DNA from: Betaproteobacteria bacterium
GTDB lineage: Bacteria; Pseudomonadota; Gammaproteobacteria; Burkholderiales; Burkholderiaceae_C
Direction: 5' to 3'
DNA: 35,311 nucleotides
Assembly (NCBI GenBank): GCA_024641925.1
Contig: JAHECB010000012.1
Span: 1 to 35,311 of the forward strand
This document shows, piece by piece, positions 27,688-35,311 of this stretch (positions are counted from its first letter, which is position 1; each line of letters opens with the position of its first letter). Both the position numbers and the translations under genes were made by a program. A model generated the notes under the pieces. The model was not told the origin of the DNA. It made no database searches and saw nothing but the letters and a program-made list of their open reading frames with translations.

Positions 27688-28701
27688 TCAGACCAGCTTG
27701 ACCAGCTGCTTGCCGAAGTTCTTGCCTTTCAGCAGGCCCAGAAACGCCTGCGGCGCCGCCGCAATGCCCTGCACCACCGATTCGCGGTACTTCAGCTTGC
27801 CGGTGGCCACCAGCATGCCCAGCTCGGCCAGGGCTTCGGGCCACAGCGCCATGTGTTCGCTGACGATGAAACCCTGGATGCGGAGCCGCTGCGTCAACAG
27901 CAGGCGGGCGTTTTGCAACGCCAACGGCTGGCCGTCATACCCCGAGATCAGACCACACAGCGCGATCCGGCCAAAGGCATTCATGCGTGACAGCACGGTG
28001 TCCATGATCATGCCACCGACGTTTTCGAAGTTGCCGTCAATGCCCTTGGGCGCTGCGGCATCCAAGGCTGCGCCCAGTGACTTTTCGTCCGGGTACTGCT
28101 TGTAGTCGACGCAGGCGTCAAAGCCCAGCTCGTCCACCACGTAGGCACACTTGTCAGCGCCGCCTGCGATGCCCACCACATGACAGCCTTTGGCCTTGGC
28201 CAGCTGGCCCACCACGCTGCCAACCGCGCCGCTGGCGGCGCTGACCACCACGGTTTCGCCGGCCTTGGGTTCGATGAACTTGTTCAAGCCCACCCAGGCC
28301 GTGACACCGGGCATGCCCACAGGGCCCAGGTAAGCCTGCAGCGGCACCTGGGACGCGTCGATCTTGCGCACCATGCCGGGCTGCCGAGCGTCCAGCACCG
28401 CCAGTTCCTGCCAGCCACCCATGCAGACCACCTTGTCGCCGGGCGCAAAACCGGCCTGGCGTGACTCAACGATCTCGCCCACCGTGCCGGCGCCCATGAC
28501 CTCGCCCAAGGCCACCGGCGCTGCGTAGTTCTTGGTGTCGTTCATGCGGCCGCGCATGTAGGGGTCCAGGCTCATGTAATGCACACGCACCAGCACATGG
28601 CCATCGGGCACGGCGGGTGCGTCCACCGTCTCCAGGCGAAAGTTGTCGAGGGTGGCTTCTGCGGTAGGCCGGCTGGCCAGCACGATGCGTTGGTTTTTCA
28701 T
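27688..28701 (-). CDS. NADP-dependent MDR oxidoreductase (prostaglandin reductase/LTB4DH type)
   Basis: 337 residues. A zinc-free medium-chain reductase: S-L-D-P-Y-M-R-G-R-M near 45-54, the nucleotide motif A-A-S-G-A-V-G-S-V-V-G-Q near 155-166, and D-Y-K near 200, all typical of the PTGR/YncB-like branch. These enzymes reduce the double bond of enones or enals with NADPH. In this operon it might saturate an unsaturated ketone intermediate. Its start overlaps the thioesterase stop upstream by 4 nt. Confidence 0.93.
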   Translation of the reverse strand: MKNQRIVLASRPTAEATLDNFRLETVDAPAVPDGHVLVRVHYMSLDPYMRGRMNDTKNYAAPVALGEVMGAGTVGEIVESRQAGFAPGDKVVCMGGWQELAVLDARQPGMVRKIDASQVPLQAYLGPVGMPGVTAWVGLNKFIEPKAGETVVVSAASGAVGSVVGQLAKAKGCHVVGIAGGADKCAYVVDELGFDACVDYKQYPDEKSLGAALDAAAPKGIDGNFENVGGMIMDTVLSRMNAFGRIALCGLISGYDGQPLALQNARLLLTQRLRIQGFIVSEHMALWPEALAELGMLVATGKLKYRESVVQGIAAAPQAFLGLLKGKNFGKQLVKLV

Positions 28702-29201
28702 GGTGTGTTTTGACTTTCAGGTGTTGAAGTGGAGGAAGGCCGCGCCTTGACCGGGCGACCGGTCTCGTGCCCTTTGCGAACATATTTGAAGGTGCCCGTG
28801 GCATGGGCGCAGACATGACCCGCGGCGTCCAGCATGCGGCCTTCGGTGAAAGCCAGGCTGGCGGTACGGTGCAACAAGCTGCCCTGGGCGCGCAAGCTGC
28901 CCACGGCCGGCCGCATGAAGCTGGTTTTCATTTCGATGGTGACCACGCCCGAGCCGGATTCGCCAGGGTCTGCACCCTCGGGCACGTCGACACTGCGCGC
29001 CGCGTGCGCCATGGCCACGTCCAGCATCGTCATCAACAGGCCACCGTGGGCCATGTGCATGCTGTTGGTCAGCGGCTCGGTCAGCGCCAGGCGCAGTTCG
29101 GCATGGCCGCCGCCAAAGGCCCACAGTTCCAGGCCCAGCGTTTCAACAAAAGGAATGTGGCGCGGGAATGGCCGCAAAAACGGGTCGGGACCTGTGCTCA
29201 T
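28698..29201 (-). CDS. hotdog-fold PaaI-type thioesterase
   Basis: 167 residues. The hotdog active-site loop reads N-S-M-H-M-A-H-G-G-L-L-M-T-M-L-D near 46-61, the H-G-G pattern of PaaI/YbgC-like thioesterases, which hydrolyse acyl-CoA to free acid and CoA. A polar, serine/threonine/proline-rich tail of about 25 residues follows. Overlaps of 4 nt at both ends (ATGA with the SDR upstream and with the oxidoreductase downstream) show tight translational coupling. Confidence 0.88.
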   Translation of the reverse strand: MSTGPDPFLRPFPRHIPFVETLGLELWAFGGGHAELRLALTEPLTNSMHMAHGGLLMTMLDVAMAHAARSVDVPEGADPGESGSGVVTIEMKTSFMRPAVGSLRAQGSLLHRTASLAFTEGRMLDAAGHVCAHATGTFKYVRKGHETGRPVKARPSSTSTPESQNTP

Positions 29202-29986
29202 CCGCCATGCACCGCCGACACGCCACCGTCCACCGCCAGGATCTGGCCGGTGATGTGTTTGCCGGCCTGGCTTGCAAACAGCAGCACGGCGCCTTTCAGG
29301 TCGTCGTCGTCACCCAGGCGTTTCAGGGGTGCAGAAGCCGCGAGCTTGTCGGCGCCAAATTCGGCCAGCACGCCCTTGGTCATCTTGCTGGGGAAAAAGC
29401 CGGGCGCCACGGCGTTGACGGTGATGCCATGAGTACCCCATTCGCCCGCCAGGGTGCGCGTGAAGTTGACGACCGCGCCCTTGCTGGTGCCATAGGCGAT
29501 GAACTTGACATCGATGCTGCCGCTCAGGCCCGCGATGCTGGCCACGTTGATGATGCGGCCCTTGTGGTTGGGGATCATGCTGGCCTTGCCCACCGCCTTG
29601 GAGAACAGAAACAGGCTGCGGATGTTCAGGTTCATCACCTTGTCCCAGGCCTCGAGCGGGTAGTCTTCTGCGGGGGCCCCCCAGGTGGCGCCGGCGTTGT
29701 TGATCAGGATGTCGATGCGGCCCAGGCGCTGCATGGTTTCGCTGACCACACGGTCCACGTCTTCAGGCTTGCTGGCGTCGGCGGCAATCCAGCGCGCGTC
29801 GATGCCCTTGGCGGCCAGGTCGGCCACGGCTTCTTCCAGGTCGGCGGCCTTGCGGCTGGTCAGCATGATCTTGGCGCCGGCTTCACCCAGCGCTTCGGCC
29901 ATCTGCAGGCCCAGGCCGCGCGAGCCGCCCGTCACCAGGGCTACCTGGCCTTTGAGATCGAACAGTTGTTGAACGGGTGTGCCCAT
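29198..29986 (-). CDS. SDR-family oxidoreductase (3-ketoacyl reductase-like)
   Basis: 262 residues. The motif T-G-G-S-R-G-L-G is at 19-26, N-N-A-G at 96-99, catalytic Ser150, Tyr165 and Lys169 (Y-G-T-S-K). The P-G-F-F-P-S-K-M segment and the C-terminal D-G-G are classical SDR features. The run S-R-K after strand two suggests NADPH use. It could interconvert a 3-hydroxy and a 3-keto acyl group. AAGGA precedes the start. It is 53 nt after the lipoprotein hydrolase. Confidence 0.93.
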   Translation of the reverse strand: MGTPVQQLFDLKGQVALVTGGSRGLGLQMAEALGEAGAKIMLTSRKAADLEEAVADLAAKGIDARWIAADASKPEDVDRVVSETMQRLGRIDILINNAGATWGAPAEDYPLEAWDKVMNLNIRSLFLFSKAVGKASMIPNHKGRIINVASIAGLSGSIDVKFIAYGTSKGAVVNFTRTLAGEWGTHGITVNAVAPGFFPSKMTKGVLAEFGADKLAASAPLKRLGDDDDLKGAVLLFASQAGKHITGQILAVDGGVSAVHGG

Positions 29987-30039
29987 GGTGGAGTTCCTTG
30001 CTGTTGCCTTGAAGAGAGTGTCGGCGCTTGGGGTTGCGT

Positions 30040-31443
30040 TCAGTGCAGTTCCAGCAGCACCAGGTGGTTGTTGGCGGCAGGCCAGTTGCGCGCCACGATG
30101 CTGCGGCCGTTGAACGAGGCTTCAACCGCGCGTTCAGGACTGGCCGCCACGCGGATGCGTGACACCGACAGCCCCGCCACGCCCGGCTTCAAACCGGGCG
30201 CCGGATTGGCACCGTCAAAAACGATCTGGTCGCGTGGCAGGCCGAAATAACCGCGTGGCCGGGTGAACACCAGCACCGAGCCCGCACCCGCATCGGCGGC
30301 CGTCAGCAACTCGGCGCGCAGGTGCACGATGTTGGACGAGCGCGGAAACGGCTCGCGGTAGACATGGGTGGTGGCGTAGCCGGCTGCGCTGACCACAAAT
30401 TCGTAGGTGGCCTGCGGCCTGGCGTTCAACGGACCCCATCGGCCATCGGCGCCCAAGGTCTGACGAAGCCGCGCGGGACCCAGGCGCAGCCCAGTGGCGG
30501 GATCGGTTTCAAACACCTCGACGGTGGCGCCTGCCAGCGGCAGGTTGTTGACAAACGCACCCGTGGCCGGGTTGTTGTTCAGGCCCAGACCGCTGACCTG
30601 GCCACTCAGCACCACCGCAGGTTCCGGGGTGATGTCCGTGTGCCGCGGTGCATGACCGGTGATGAACTGATACGCCGCGGCGAAGGCCTGCGGGCTGAAC
30701 GAGGTTTCACGGTGGTCCACACCGGGCAGCACGACGTTCGTTGCACCCTTGAGCTCCGGGCCATCATGGCCCACGCCCGTGGCCTTGCCCGGCGCACCGA
30801 TCCAGGTGCCTTCGGGCTGCGCAAACTTGTCGTTGTTGTCGCTGCGCAAGGTCAACCAGCGCGGGCCGGGCGTGATTTCGATGCCGGGCCCGCCCTGGTT
30901 GTTCAGGCCCGTCAGGAAGTCACTGGCGCCGTTGAATTCGTTGTCGCGGCCGTTGGCGGCATCCACCCGTACACCGTGATTGGGCGTGCCGCCCAAGATG
31001 GCGTGGGACACCTTGGCCGCACCCCCATTCAGGATGTAGCTGCGGATGGCGTTGCCGCCGCGCGAGTTGGCAAACAGAACCACCTGTGTGCTGCCGGTGG
31101 CGGCCAGCACCTTGTCCACTTCGGCGGCCAGGAAGGCGCGATGTTCGGCTGTTGACGTGCGCCCGGCCTGCGCCGTGCCGTCCAGGCTGCGCGCCAGCGG
31201 GTACGGCAGGTGGATGGCGTGCAGGCGATCCCGCGGCCAGCCGTTGGATTCGAACCGCCACAGCGTGGTGATCCACAGTGCAGCGGTGTCGCCGTTGCCA
31301 TGCACAAAGACGATCGGCGGTTTGGAATCGGTAGCACTTTGGCGCATGGGCGTACAGGCCGCGGTCAGGAACAAGGTGCCCAAAGGCGCGGCCAGCATCA
31401 GCTGCCGGCGCCGTGGGTCGTGAAGCTTGCAGTCAGGTTTCAT
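30040..31443 (-). CDS. lipoprotein alpha/beta hydrolase (lipase/esterase-like) with C-terminal beta domain
   Basis: 467 residues. The N-terminus R-R-R-Q-L-M-L-A-A-P-L-G-T-L-F-L-T-A-A-C is a lipoprotein signal with the lipobox cysteine at 30, also twin-arginine-like. An alpha/beta-hydrolase domain follows: oxyanion H-G-N-G-D at 48-52, nucleophile Ser127 in A-N-S-R-G-G and a likely catalytic His244 in G-V-D-H-R. Residues about 270-467 are beta-rich, with a carboxypeptidase-regulatory-like stretch (G-A-T-V-E-V-F-E-T). It should act at the cell envelope on an ester, possibly a lipid or polyester. It overlaps the 64-aa membrane protein upstream by 11 nt. I do not recognise a named family. Confidence 0.83.
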   Translation of the reverse strand: MKPDCKLHDPRRRQLMLAAPLGTLFLTAACTPMRQSATDSKPPIVFVHGNGDTAALWITTLWRFESNGWPRDRLHAIHLPYPLARSLDGTAQAGRTSTAEHRAFLAAEVDKVLAATGSTQVVLFANSRGGNAIRSYILNGGAAKVSHAILGGTPNHGVRVDAANGRDNEFNGASDFLTGLNNQGGPGIEITPGPRWLTLRSDNNDKFAQPEGTWIGAPGKATGVGHDGPELKGATNVVLPGVDHRETSFSPQAFAAAYQFITGHAPRHTDITPEPAVVLSGQVSGLGLNNNPATGAFVNNLPLAGATVEVFETDPATGLRLGPARLRQTLGADGRWGPLNARPQATYEFVVSAAGYATTHVYREPFPRSSNIVHLRAELLTAADAGAGSVLVFTRPRGYFGLPRDQIVFDGANPAPGLKPGVAGLSVSRIRVAASPERAVEASFNGRSIVARNWPAANNHLVLLELH

Positions 31444-31627
31444 CGTTGTTTCTCCGTGAACGCAGCCAGATCAGAAAAGCGCCGGCGGCGGAAACCAGCG
31501 CACCAAGTACACCGAGCACCCACGCCAGGTCCATGCCGCCGCGGCCCAGGAACAGCGACAACACCAACACCAGCGCGCCGCCATAGATGAGGATCCAGGC
31601 CCAGTTCTGCAGTTGTTGATTTTTCAA
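31433..31627 (-). CDS. small two-span membrane protein of unknown function
   Basis: 64 residues starting at TTG 31627 (L-K-N-Q-Q-L-Q-N-W-A-W-I), 1 nt beyond the stop codon of the acyl-CoA dehydrogenase. Two hydrophobic spans (about residues 8-25 and 31-50) are separated by a short G-R-G-G loop, and the protein ends in a basic R-S-R-R tail. The last 11 nt overlap the start of the hydrolase gene. Coding potential is supported by the clean membrane pattern and by the tight fit between two genes. The TTG start is weakly supported (GGAA about 10 nt upstream). No function can be given. Confidence 0.6.
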   Translation of the reverse strand: MKNQQLQNWAWILIYGGALVLVLSLFLGRGGMDLAWVLGVLGALVSAAGAFLIWLRSRRNNDET

Positions 31628-31628
31628 T

Positions 31629-33440
31629 TCAGAACCATTCCGGCCGCATGGTGCGGCAAACGTCCTGGCGCTGCGCCACGGGCAACAGCCAGGCGTCGAT
31701 CTTGGGCAGTTCGTAGGCAAAGAAATAACGCATGGCCGCCCATTTGCCTTCCCGCAATGCATGGTGTTGTGATGCCAGCGCCACGTCCAGCCATAACCAG
31801 GACAACACCACATGGCCAAAGGCCTGCAGGTAGGGCGTGGCGTTGGCCAGCGCCTCTTCGGGCACGCCCGTGACCCAGGCGGACTTGGTGGCCGCGCCCA
31901 GACGTTGCAGCGCTGACGCCAATTGATTGGCAGGCTCTGCCAGGCTGTCGACCTGGCCAGCTCGTTCAATCGTCTGGCTGATGCGGGTGGCCAGCAGCTT
32001 CAGCCCGGCGCCGCCGTTCATCACCACCTTGCGGCCCAGCAGGTCCAGGCCCTGGATGCCGTGTGTGCCTTCGTGGATCATGTTCAGGCGGTTGTCGCGC
32101 CAGTGCTGTTCCACCGGAAAGTCGCGCGTGTAGCCGTAGCCGCCGTGCACCTGGATGGCCAGTGAATTGGCTTCCAGGCACCATTCGCTGGGCCAGCTCT
32201 TGGCAAGGGGTGTCAGCACCTCCAGCAGCATGCCAGCTTCGGCCACGGCCGCCGTTTCGCCGGTGTGCAGTTCGTCCACCAGGCGCGCGCAGTACAGCTC
32301 CAGCGCCAGACCGCCTTCGCAATAGGCCTTCTGCGCCAGCAGCATGCGCTTGATGTCGGCGTGTTCAATCAGCGGCACCTGCGGCTGTGTGGCGTCTTTG
32401 CCGTTGCCGGTGATAGGGCGCCCCTGCGTGCGCTGCTGCGCATAGGCCAGGCTGGCCTCGTAGCCCGCATAGCCCAGCATCACCGCGCCCAGGCCGACAC
32501 CGATGCGGGCCTCGTTCATCATGTGGAACATGCAGCGCAGGCCCTCGCCCGCCGCACCCACGCGGTAGCCGATGGCGCCTGCGGCACCACGCACCGGGAA
32601 CTTGCCTTCGCCAAAGTTCAGCAGCGTGTTGGTGGTGCCGCGGCAGCCCAGTTTGTGGTTCAGGCCGGCCAGCGCCACGTCGTTGCGTTCGCCGGTCAGT
32701 TCAGCCTTTTCATTGACCAATTGCTTGGGCACGATGAACAGCGAAATGCCGCGTGTGCCCGGCACCAGCTTGCCATCAGGCCCCGGAATCTTGGCCAGCA
32801 CAAGGTGCACGATGTTTTCGGTCAGCTCGTGCTCGCCGGCGCTGATCCACATCTTGTTGCCGCGCAGGCGGTATCGAGGACCCAGAGAGTCGGCTTCAAA
32901 GTCGTCGCCATCGGGTGTGGCACGGGTGGCGACGTCGGACAGCGACGAGCCCGCCTGCGGTTCGCTCAGACACATGGTGCCAAACCAACGCCCGGCAAAT
33001 TCGCTGTGCGCAAACACCTGGCGTTGCCGCGTTGTGCCATGCGCCATCAGCAGGTTGGCGTTGCCGTTGGTCAGCATGGCGTAACCGCCGATGGAGCCGT
33101 TGGCTTTGCTGAAAAAGGCGTTGGCCGCCATTTCCACCACGCAGGGTAGCTGCATACCGCCCAGGTCGTAGTCCTGCGCGGCGGCGAGCATGCCGCTTTC
33201 CACGTAGGCTGCGACCGCCGTGTGGGTGGCGGCGGGCAGGTGAACCTTTTCACCGTCAAAACGCGGCTCTTCGGTGTCACACAAGCGGTTGATGGGCGCG
33301 TATTTTTCGGCGGCGATGCGTTCGCAGGTGTCCAGCACCGAGGCCAGCGTTTCGGCGGTGTGATCGGCAAAACGCGGGCGATGCAGCAGGGTGTTGACCT
33401 GCAGCCAGTCGTTCAACAAGAAGTCCAGGGTGGCGCGCAT
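31629..33440 (-). CDS. large acyl-CoA dehydrogenase (approx. 600 aa, DmdC/AcdA-like with C-terminal extension)
   Basis: 603 residues, about 220 longer than the classical enzyme. The FAD motif reads C-L-S-E-P-Q-A-G-S-S-L near 156-166; M-W-I-S-A-G-E-H is near 196-203, and the catalytic Glu is in N-M-I-H-E-G-T-H-G-I-Q-G. Residues about 465-603 form the extra helical domain seen in DmdC-type dehydrogenases, which include 3-methylthiopropionyl-CoA dehydrogenase. No dmdA, dmdB or dmdD gene is nearby, so DMSP metabolism is not claimed. It is probably specialised for an unusual or long acyl-CoA. It follows the thioesterase by 20 nt. Confidence 0.93.
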   Translation of the reverse strand: MRATLDFLLNDWLQVNTLLHRPRFADHTAETLASVLDTCERIAAEKYAPINRLCDTEEPRFDGEKVHLPAATHTAVAAYVESGMLAAAQDYDLGGMQLPCVVEMAANAFFSKANGSIGGYAMLTNGNANLLMAHGTTRQRQVFAHSEFAGRWFGTMCLSEPQAGSSLSDVATRATPDGDDFEADSLGPRYRLRGNKMWISAGEHELTENIVHLVLAKIPGPDGKLVPGTRGISLFIVPKQLVNEKAELTGERNDVALAGLNHKLGCRGTTNTLLNFGEGKFPVRGAAGAIGYRVGAAGEGLRCMFHMMNEARIGVGLGAVMLGYAGYEASLAYAQQRTQGRPITGNGKDATQPQVPLIEHADIKRMLLAQKAYCEGGLALELYCARLVDELHTGETAAVAEAGMLLEVLTPLAKSWPSEWCLEANSLAIQVHGGYGYTRDFPVEQHWRDNRLNMIHEGTHGIQGLDLLGRKVVMNGGAGLKLLATRISQTIERAGQVDSLAEPANQLASALQRLGAATKSAWVTGVPEEALANATPYLQAFGHVVLSWLWLDVALASQHHALREGKWAAMRYFFAYELPKIDAWLLPVAQRQDVCRTMRPEWF

Positions 33441-33460
33441 GACGGGTTCTTGATTCAGGT

Positions 33461-33931
33461 TCAGAGGGGCACCAGGGCCATGGTGGCGGAGGCTTTCATC
33501 ACCAGGGTTTTTTGGCCCTGACTCTCAGCGTACACCTCGGCTTCGGTGAAGCTGAGTGTGCGCCCGGCCTTGATGACGGTGGCTTCGCAGACCAGGCGCT
33601 CGCCTTTGCCGGGGCGCAGCTGGCTGGTTTTCAGCTCGGCGGTCAGGCAGACCTTGTCGGCGGGAGCCAGCGTCTGCGCGGCAGCACCCATGGAATGGTC
33701 GGCCATGGCCGCCATCACACCGGCATGCACCTGGCCGGTGTGCTGAAAGTGGCACTGTGCCACCGTCAGCACCGTGGTCACGTGGCCTGAGGTGGTGGCC
33801 ACAGGCTCCACGCCCAGGTCCACCATGAAGGGCGATGCGGCAAAAAACTGGCGCAGCTGGTCCAGGTCGACCGGTACAGGGGGCGATGACCGGGGTGATG
33901 GTGCGGACTGCGCTGCCGGCACGTCAGGCAT
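33461..33931 (-). CDS. hotdog-fold PaaI-type thioesterase
   Basis: 156 residues. A proline/serine-rich leader of about 20 residues precedes the hotdog domain. The active-site region is Q-H-T-G-Q-V-H-A-G-V-M-A-A-M-A-D-H near 62-78 (H-x-G pattern with a following Asp). It probably hydrolyses small or aromatic acyl-CoA thioesters in the cytoplasm. Its start overlaps the dehalogenase stop by 8 nt. This is the second hotdog thioesterase of the cluster, and the two are clearly not recent duplicates. Confidence 0.87.
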   Translation of the reverse strand: MPDVPAAQSAPSPRSSPPVPVDLDQLRQFFAASPFMVDLGVEPVATTSGHVTTVLTVAQCHFQHTGQVHAGVMAAMADHSMGAAAQTLAPADKVCLTAELKTSQLRPGKGERLVCEATVIKAGRTLSFTEAEVYAESQGQKTLVMKASATMALVPL

Positions 33932-34814
33932 GCTCGCCCAGCCTGAAATGCTTCAGTGCGGCCTGGGCAATCGGGCCGCCCCATTCCTGCACAAAGTGCC
34001 CAGCTTCGGGCACTTCCAGGGGCGCGGGGCAACCGCGGATCTCGCGGTGCAACTTGTGCATCACCGGGCCGCCCAGCACGGGGTCGGCCAGGCCGATGGC
34101 CATGAAGCTGTCGCCGGCCCACTGCTCGCGCCAGAAGGTGGCGGCTTCTCGGCTGATGACCGCACCCGGCGCATCGGCGCCATCGGGCACGATGTTGGGA
34201 AAGGCGCGCAGCGCCGCCTTGAAAGCTGCATCGGGAAACGGTGCATCGTAGGCGGCGCTTTCTGCAGCGCTCATCGCGGGCTTGCCGCGCTTGAAGAGTT
34301 TGCCCACCGACAGGTCGGGCTGGCTGTTGGAGTAGTCGCGCCACTGTCTGAAGCCGTCGCTGAGTTCGCCGGTCGCCAGCGTGGTGTTCATCACCAGCAG
34401 GCGCGTGAAGCGGCCAGGCAAAGCCATGGGCAGTGTCAGGCCCAGCAGGCCACCCCAGTCCTGGCAGACCAGCAGGATCTTGTTCAGGTCCAGCGCCTGC
34501 ACAAAGTCCAGCAGCATCTGGCGGTGGAAGTTGAACGTGTGCACGCCGTCGTCCACCGGCTTGTCTGACCGCCCGAAGCCGATGAGGTCGGGTGCCACCA
34601 CCCGCAGCCCGGCGCCCAGAAACACCGGGAGCATGTGCCGGTGCAGATAACTCCAGGCGGGGTTGCCGTGCAGGCACAACACGGTGGCCGGCGCGTCCGC
34701 TGAACCTTCGTCCAGGTAGTGCACACGCAAGCCCGCGTGTTCGGTGTAGTTCGGCGCCCAGGGGTAGCCGGGCAGCGCGGCAAAGCGCTCGTCCGGGGTG
34801 CGCAGGGCCTGCAT
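33924..34814 (-). CDS. haloalkane dehalogenase, subfamily I (DhlA-like)
   Basis: 296 residues from the ATG at 34814. It is an alpha/beta hydrolase with the oxyanion motif L-H-G-N-P-A-W at 48-54. The nucleophile is Asp119 next to Trp120 in C-Q-D-W-G-G, which separates dehalogenases from serine esterases. The acid is Asp244 (G-L-A-D-P) and the base His273 (A-G-H-F-V-Q-E-W). The second halide-binding tryptophan of DhlA appears as Trp158 in D-G-F-R-Q-W. With both halide tryptophans and the full Asp-His-Asp triad, halide release by hydrolysis is well supported. The downstream beta-oxidation genes could consume the resulting alcohol after oxidation. Physiological substrate unknown. Confidence 0.9.
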   Translation of the reverse strand: MQALRTPDERFAALPGYPWAPNYTEHAGLRVHYLDEGSADAPATVLCLHGNPAWSYLHRHMLPVFLGAGLRVVAPDLIGFGRSDKPVDDGVHTFNFHRQMLLDFVQALDLNKILLVCQDWGGLLGLTLPMALPGRFTRLLVMNTTLATGELSDGFRQWRDYSNSQPDLSVGKLFKRGKPAMSAAESAAYDAPFPDAAFKAALRAFPNIVPDGADAPGAVISREAATFWREQWAGDSFMAIGLADPVLGGPVMHKLHREIRGCPAPLEVPEAGHFVQEWGGPIAQAALKHFRLGEHA

Positions 34815-34825
34815 GGGGCTTGCGC

Positions 34826-35311
34826 TCAAAGCACTTCGAAGATACCGGCGGCGCCCATGCCGCCGCCGATGCACATGGTCACGCACACCCGCTTGGCGCC
34901 GCGGCGTTTGCCTTCGATCAGCGCATGGCCGGTCAGGCGCTGGCCGCTGACGCCGTAGGGGTGGCCCACCGCAATGGCGCCACCATTGACGTTCAGCCGG
35001 TCCATCGGAATGCCCAGCGTGTCGGCGCAGTACAGCACCTGCACGGCAAAGGCTTCGTTCAGTTCCCACAGGTCGATGTCGGCCACGGTCAGGCCCAGGC
35101 GCTTCAGCACCTTGGGCACGGCAAACACGGGGCCGATGCCCATTTCGTCAGGCTCGCATCCCGCCACGGCAAAACCCAGGAAGCGGCCCAGGGGCTTCAG
35201 GCCTTTGCGTTCGGCCACGGTTTCGTTCATGACCACGCAGGCACCACCGCCGTCGGAAAACTGGCTGGCGTTGCCGGCGCTGATGACACCACCGGGCATG
35301 GCGGGGCGGAT
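34826..35311 (-). CDS. acetyl-CoA acyltransferase (thiolase), C-terminal part, 5' end beyond window
   Basis: The frame enters from the right edge ([14 protein letters not shown]) and stops at 34826, giving about 161 residues. The internal ATG at 35299 is not the true start. The GHP motif (V-G-H-P-Y-G-V-S-G) and the C-terminal active cysteine in [11 protein letters not shown] are present; N-E-A-F-A is in [10 protein letters not shown]. It is 11 nt before the dehalogenase start. It differs from the thiolase at 19814 (HPYG rather than HPLG), so the cluster carries two distinct thiolases. Confidence 0.93.
   Translation of the reverse strand: MRPAMPGGVISAGNASQFSDGGGACVVMNETVAERKGLKPLGRFLGFAVAGCEPDEMGIGPVFAVPKVLKRLGLTVADIDLWELNEAFAVQVLYCADTLGIPMDRLNVNGGAIAVGHPYGVSGQRLTGHALIEGKRRGAKRVCVTMCIGGGMGAAGIFEVL

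Noticed and set aside
31629-33440. DMSP demethylation pathway gene (dmdC)
   Set aside because: Same subfamily shape, but no dmdA, dmdB or dmdD in the window; such long dehydrogenases are common without that pathway.

Overview
This is a GC-rich, densely coded chromosomal window with no mobile elements, rRNA or tRNA that I could see. Gene content and protein style suggest a Betaproteobacterium, most likely Burkholderiales/Comamonadaceae (Hydrogenophaga/Acidovorax/Polaromonas-like). The pointers are a TRAP transporter, a MocR regulator, an ahpC-ahpF pair and a large acyl-CoA catabolic cluster. The taxonomic call is inference only.

Layout. (1) 1-1527: the end of a GNAT acetyltransferase, a small exported protein of unknown function, and an exported intradiol dioxygenase. 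(2) 1568-2948: an ammonium transporter behind a very good NtrC-site plus sigma-54 promoter arrangement. (3) 3014-11936: a putative catabolic island. A MocR-type (GntR-HTH plus aminotransferase-fold) regulator is divergent from a HisD-family dehydrogenase, a DegT/StrS-type aminotransferase, a complete TRAP transporter (DctP, DctQ, DctM) and an N-acyl-D-amino-acid deacylase-like amidohydrolase. A CTGGACTTAT-type motif occurs both in front of the regulator and in front of dctP, so both are probably controlled by the regulator. This is the best candidate for an undescribed system. (4) 11926-16878: a BaiN/HI0933-like flavoprotein, ahpF and ahpC on the minus strand with an OxyR-like site upstream of ahpC, and a divergent MFS transporter. 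(5) 17058-17659: a broken gene of unknown function with an in-frame TAG and a frameshift in a poly-A tract. (6) 17661-35311: an almost uninterrupted minus-strand fatty-acid/acyl-CoA cluster.

The acyl-CoA cluster, in transcription order (right to left), holds a thiolase (cut by the window edge), a haloalkane dehalogenase, a hotdog thioesterase, a 603-aa acyl-CoA dehydrogenase, a tiny membrane protein, a lipoprotein alpha/beta hydrolase, an SDR, a second hotdog thioesterase, an MDR-family NADP oxidoreductase, an ElaA-like GNAT, an AidB-like acyl-CoA dehydrogenase, another SDR and a Rieske ferredoxin. A plus-strand DUF1223 gene follows, then a crotonase, a classical acyl-CoA dehydrogenase, a second thiolase and a FadB/FadJ-type bifunctional enzyme. 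Together these could hydrolyse an ester or lipid outside the cytoplasm, remove a halogen, and degrade the acyl chain by beta-oxidation. The actual substrate cannot be read from the sequence.
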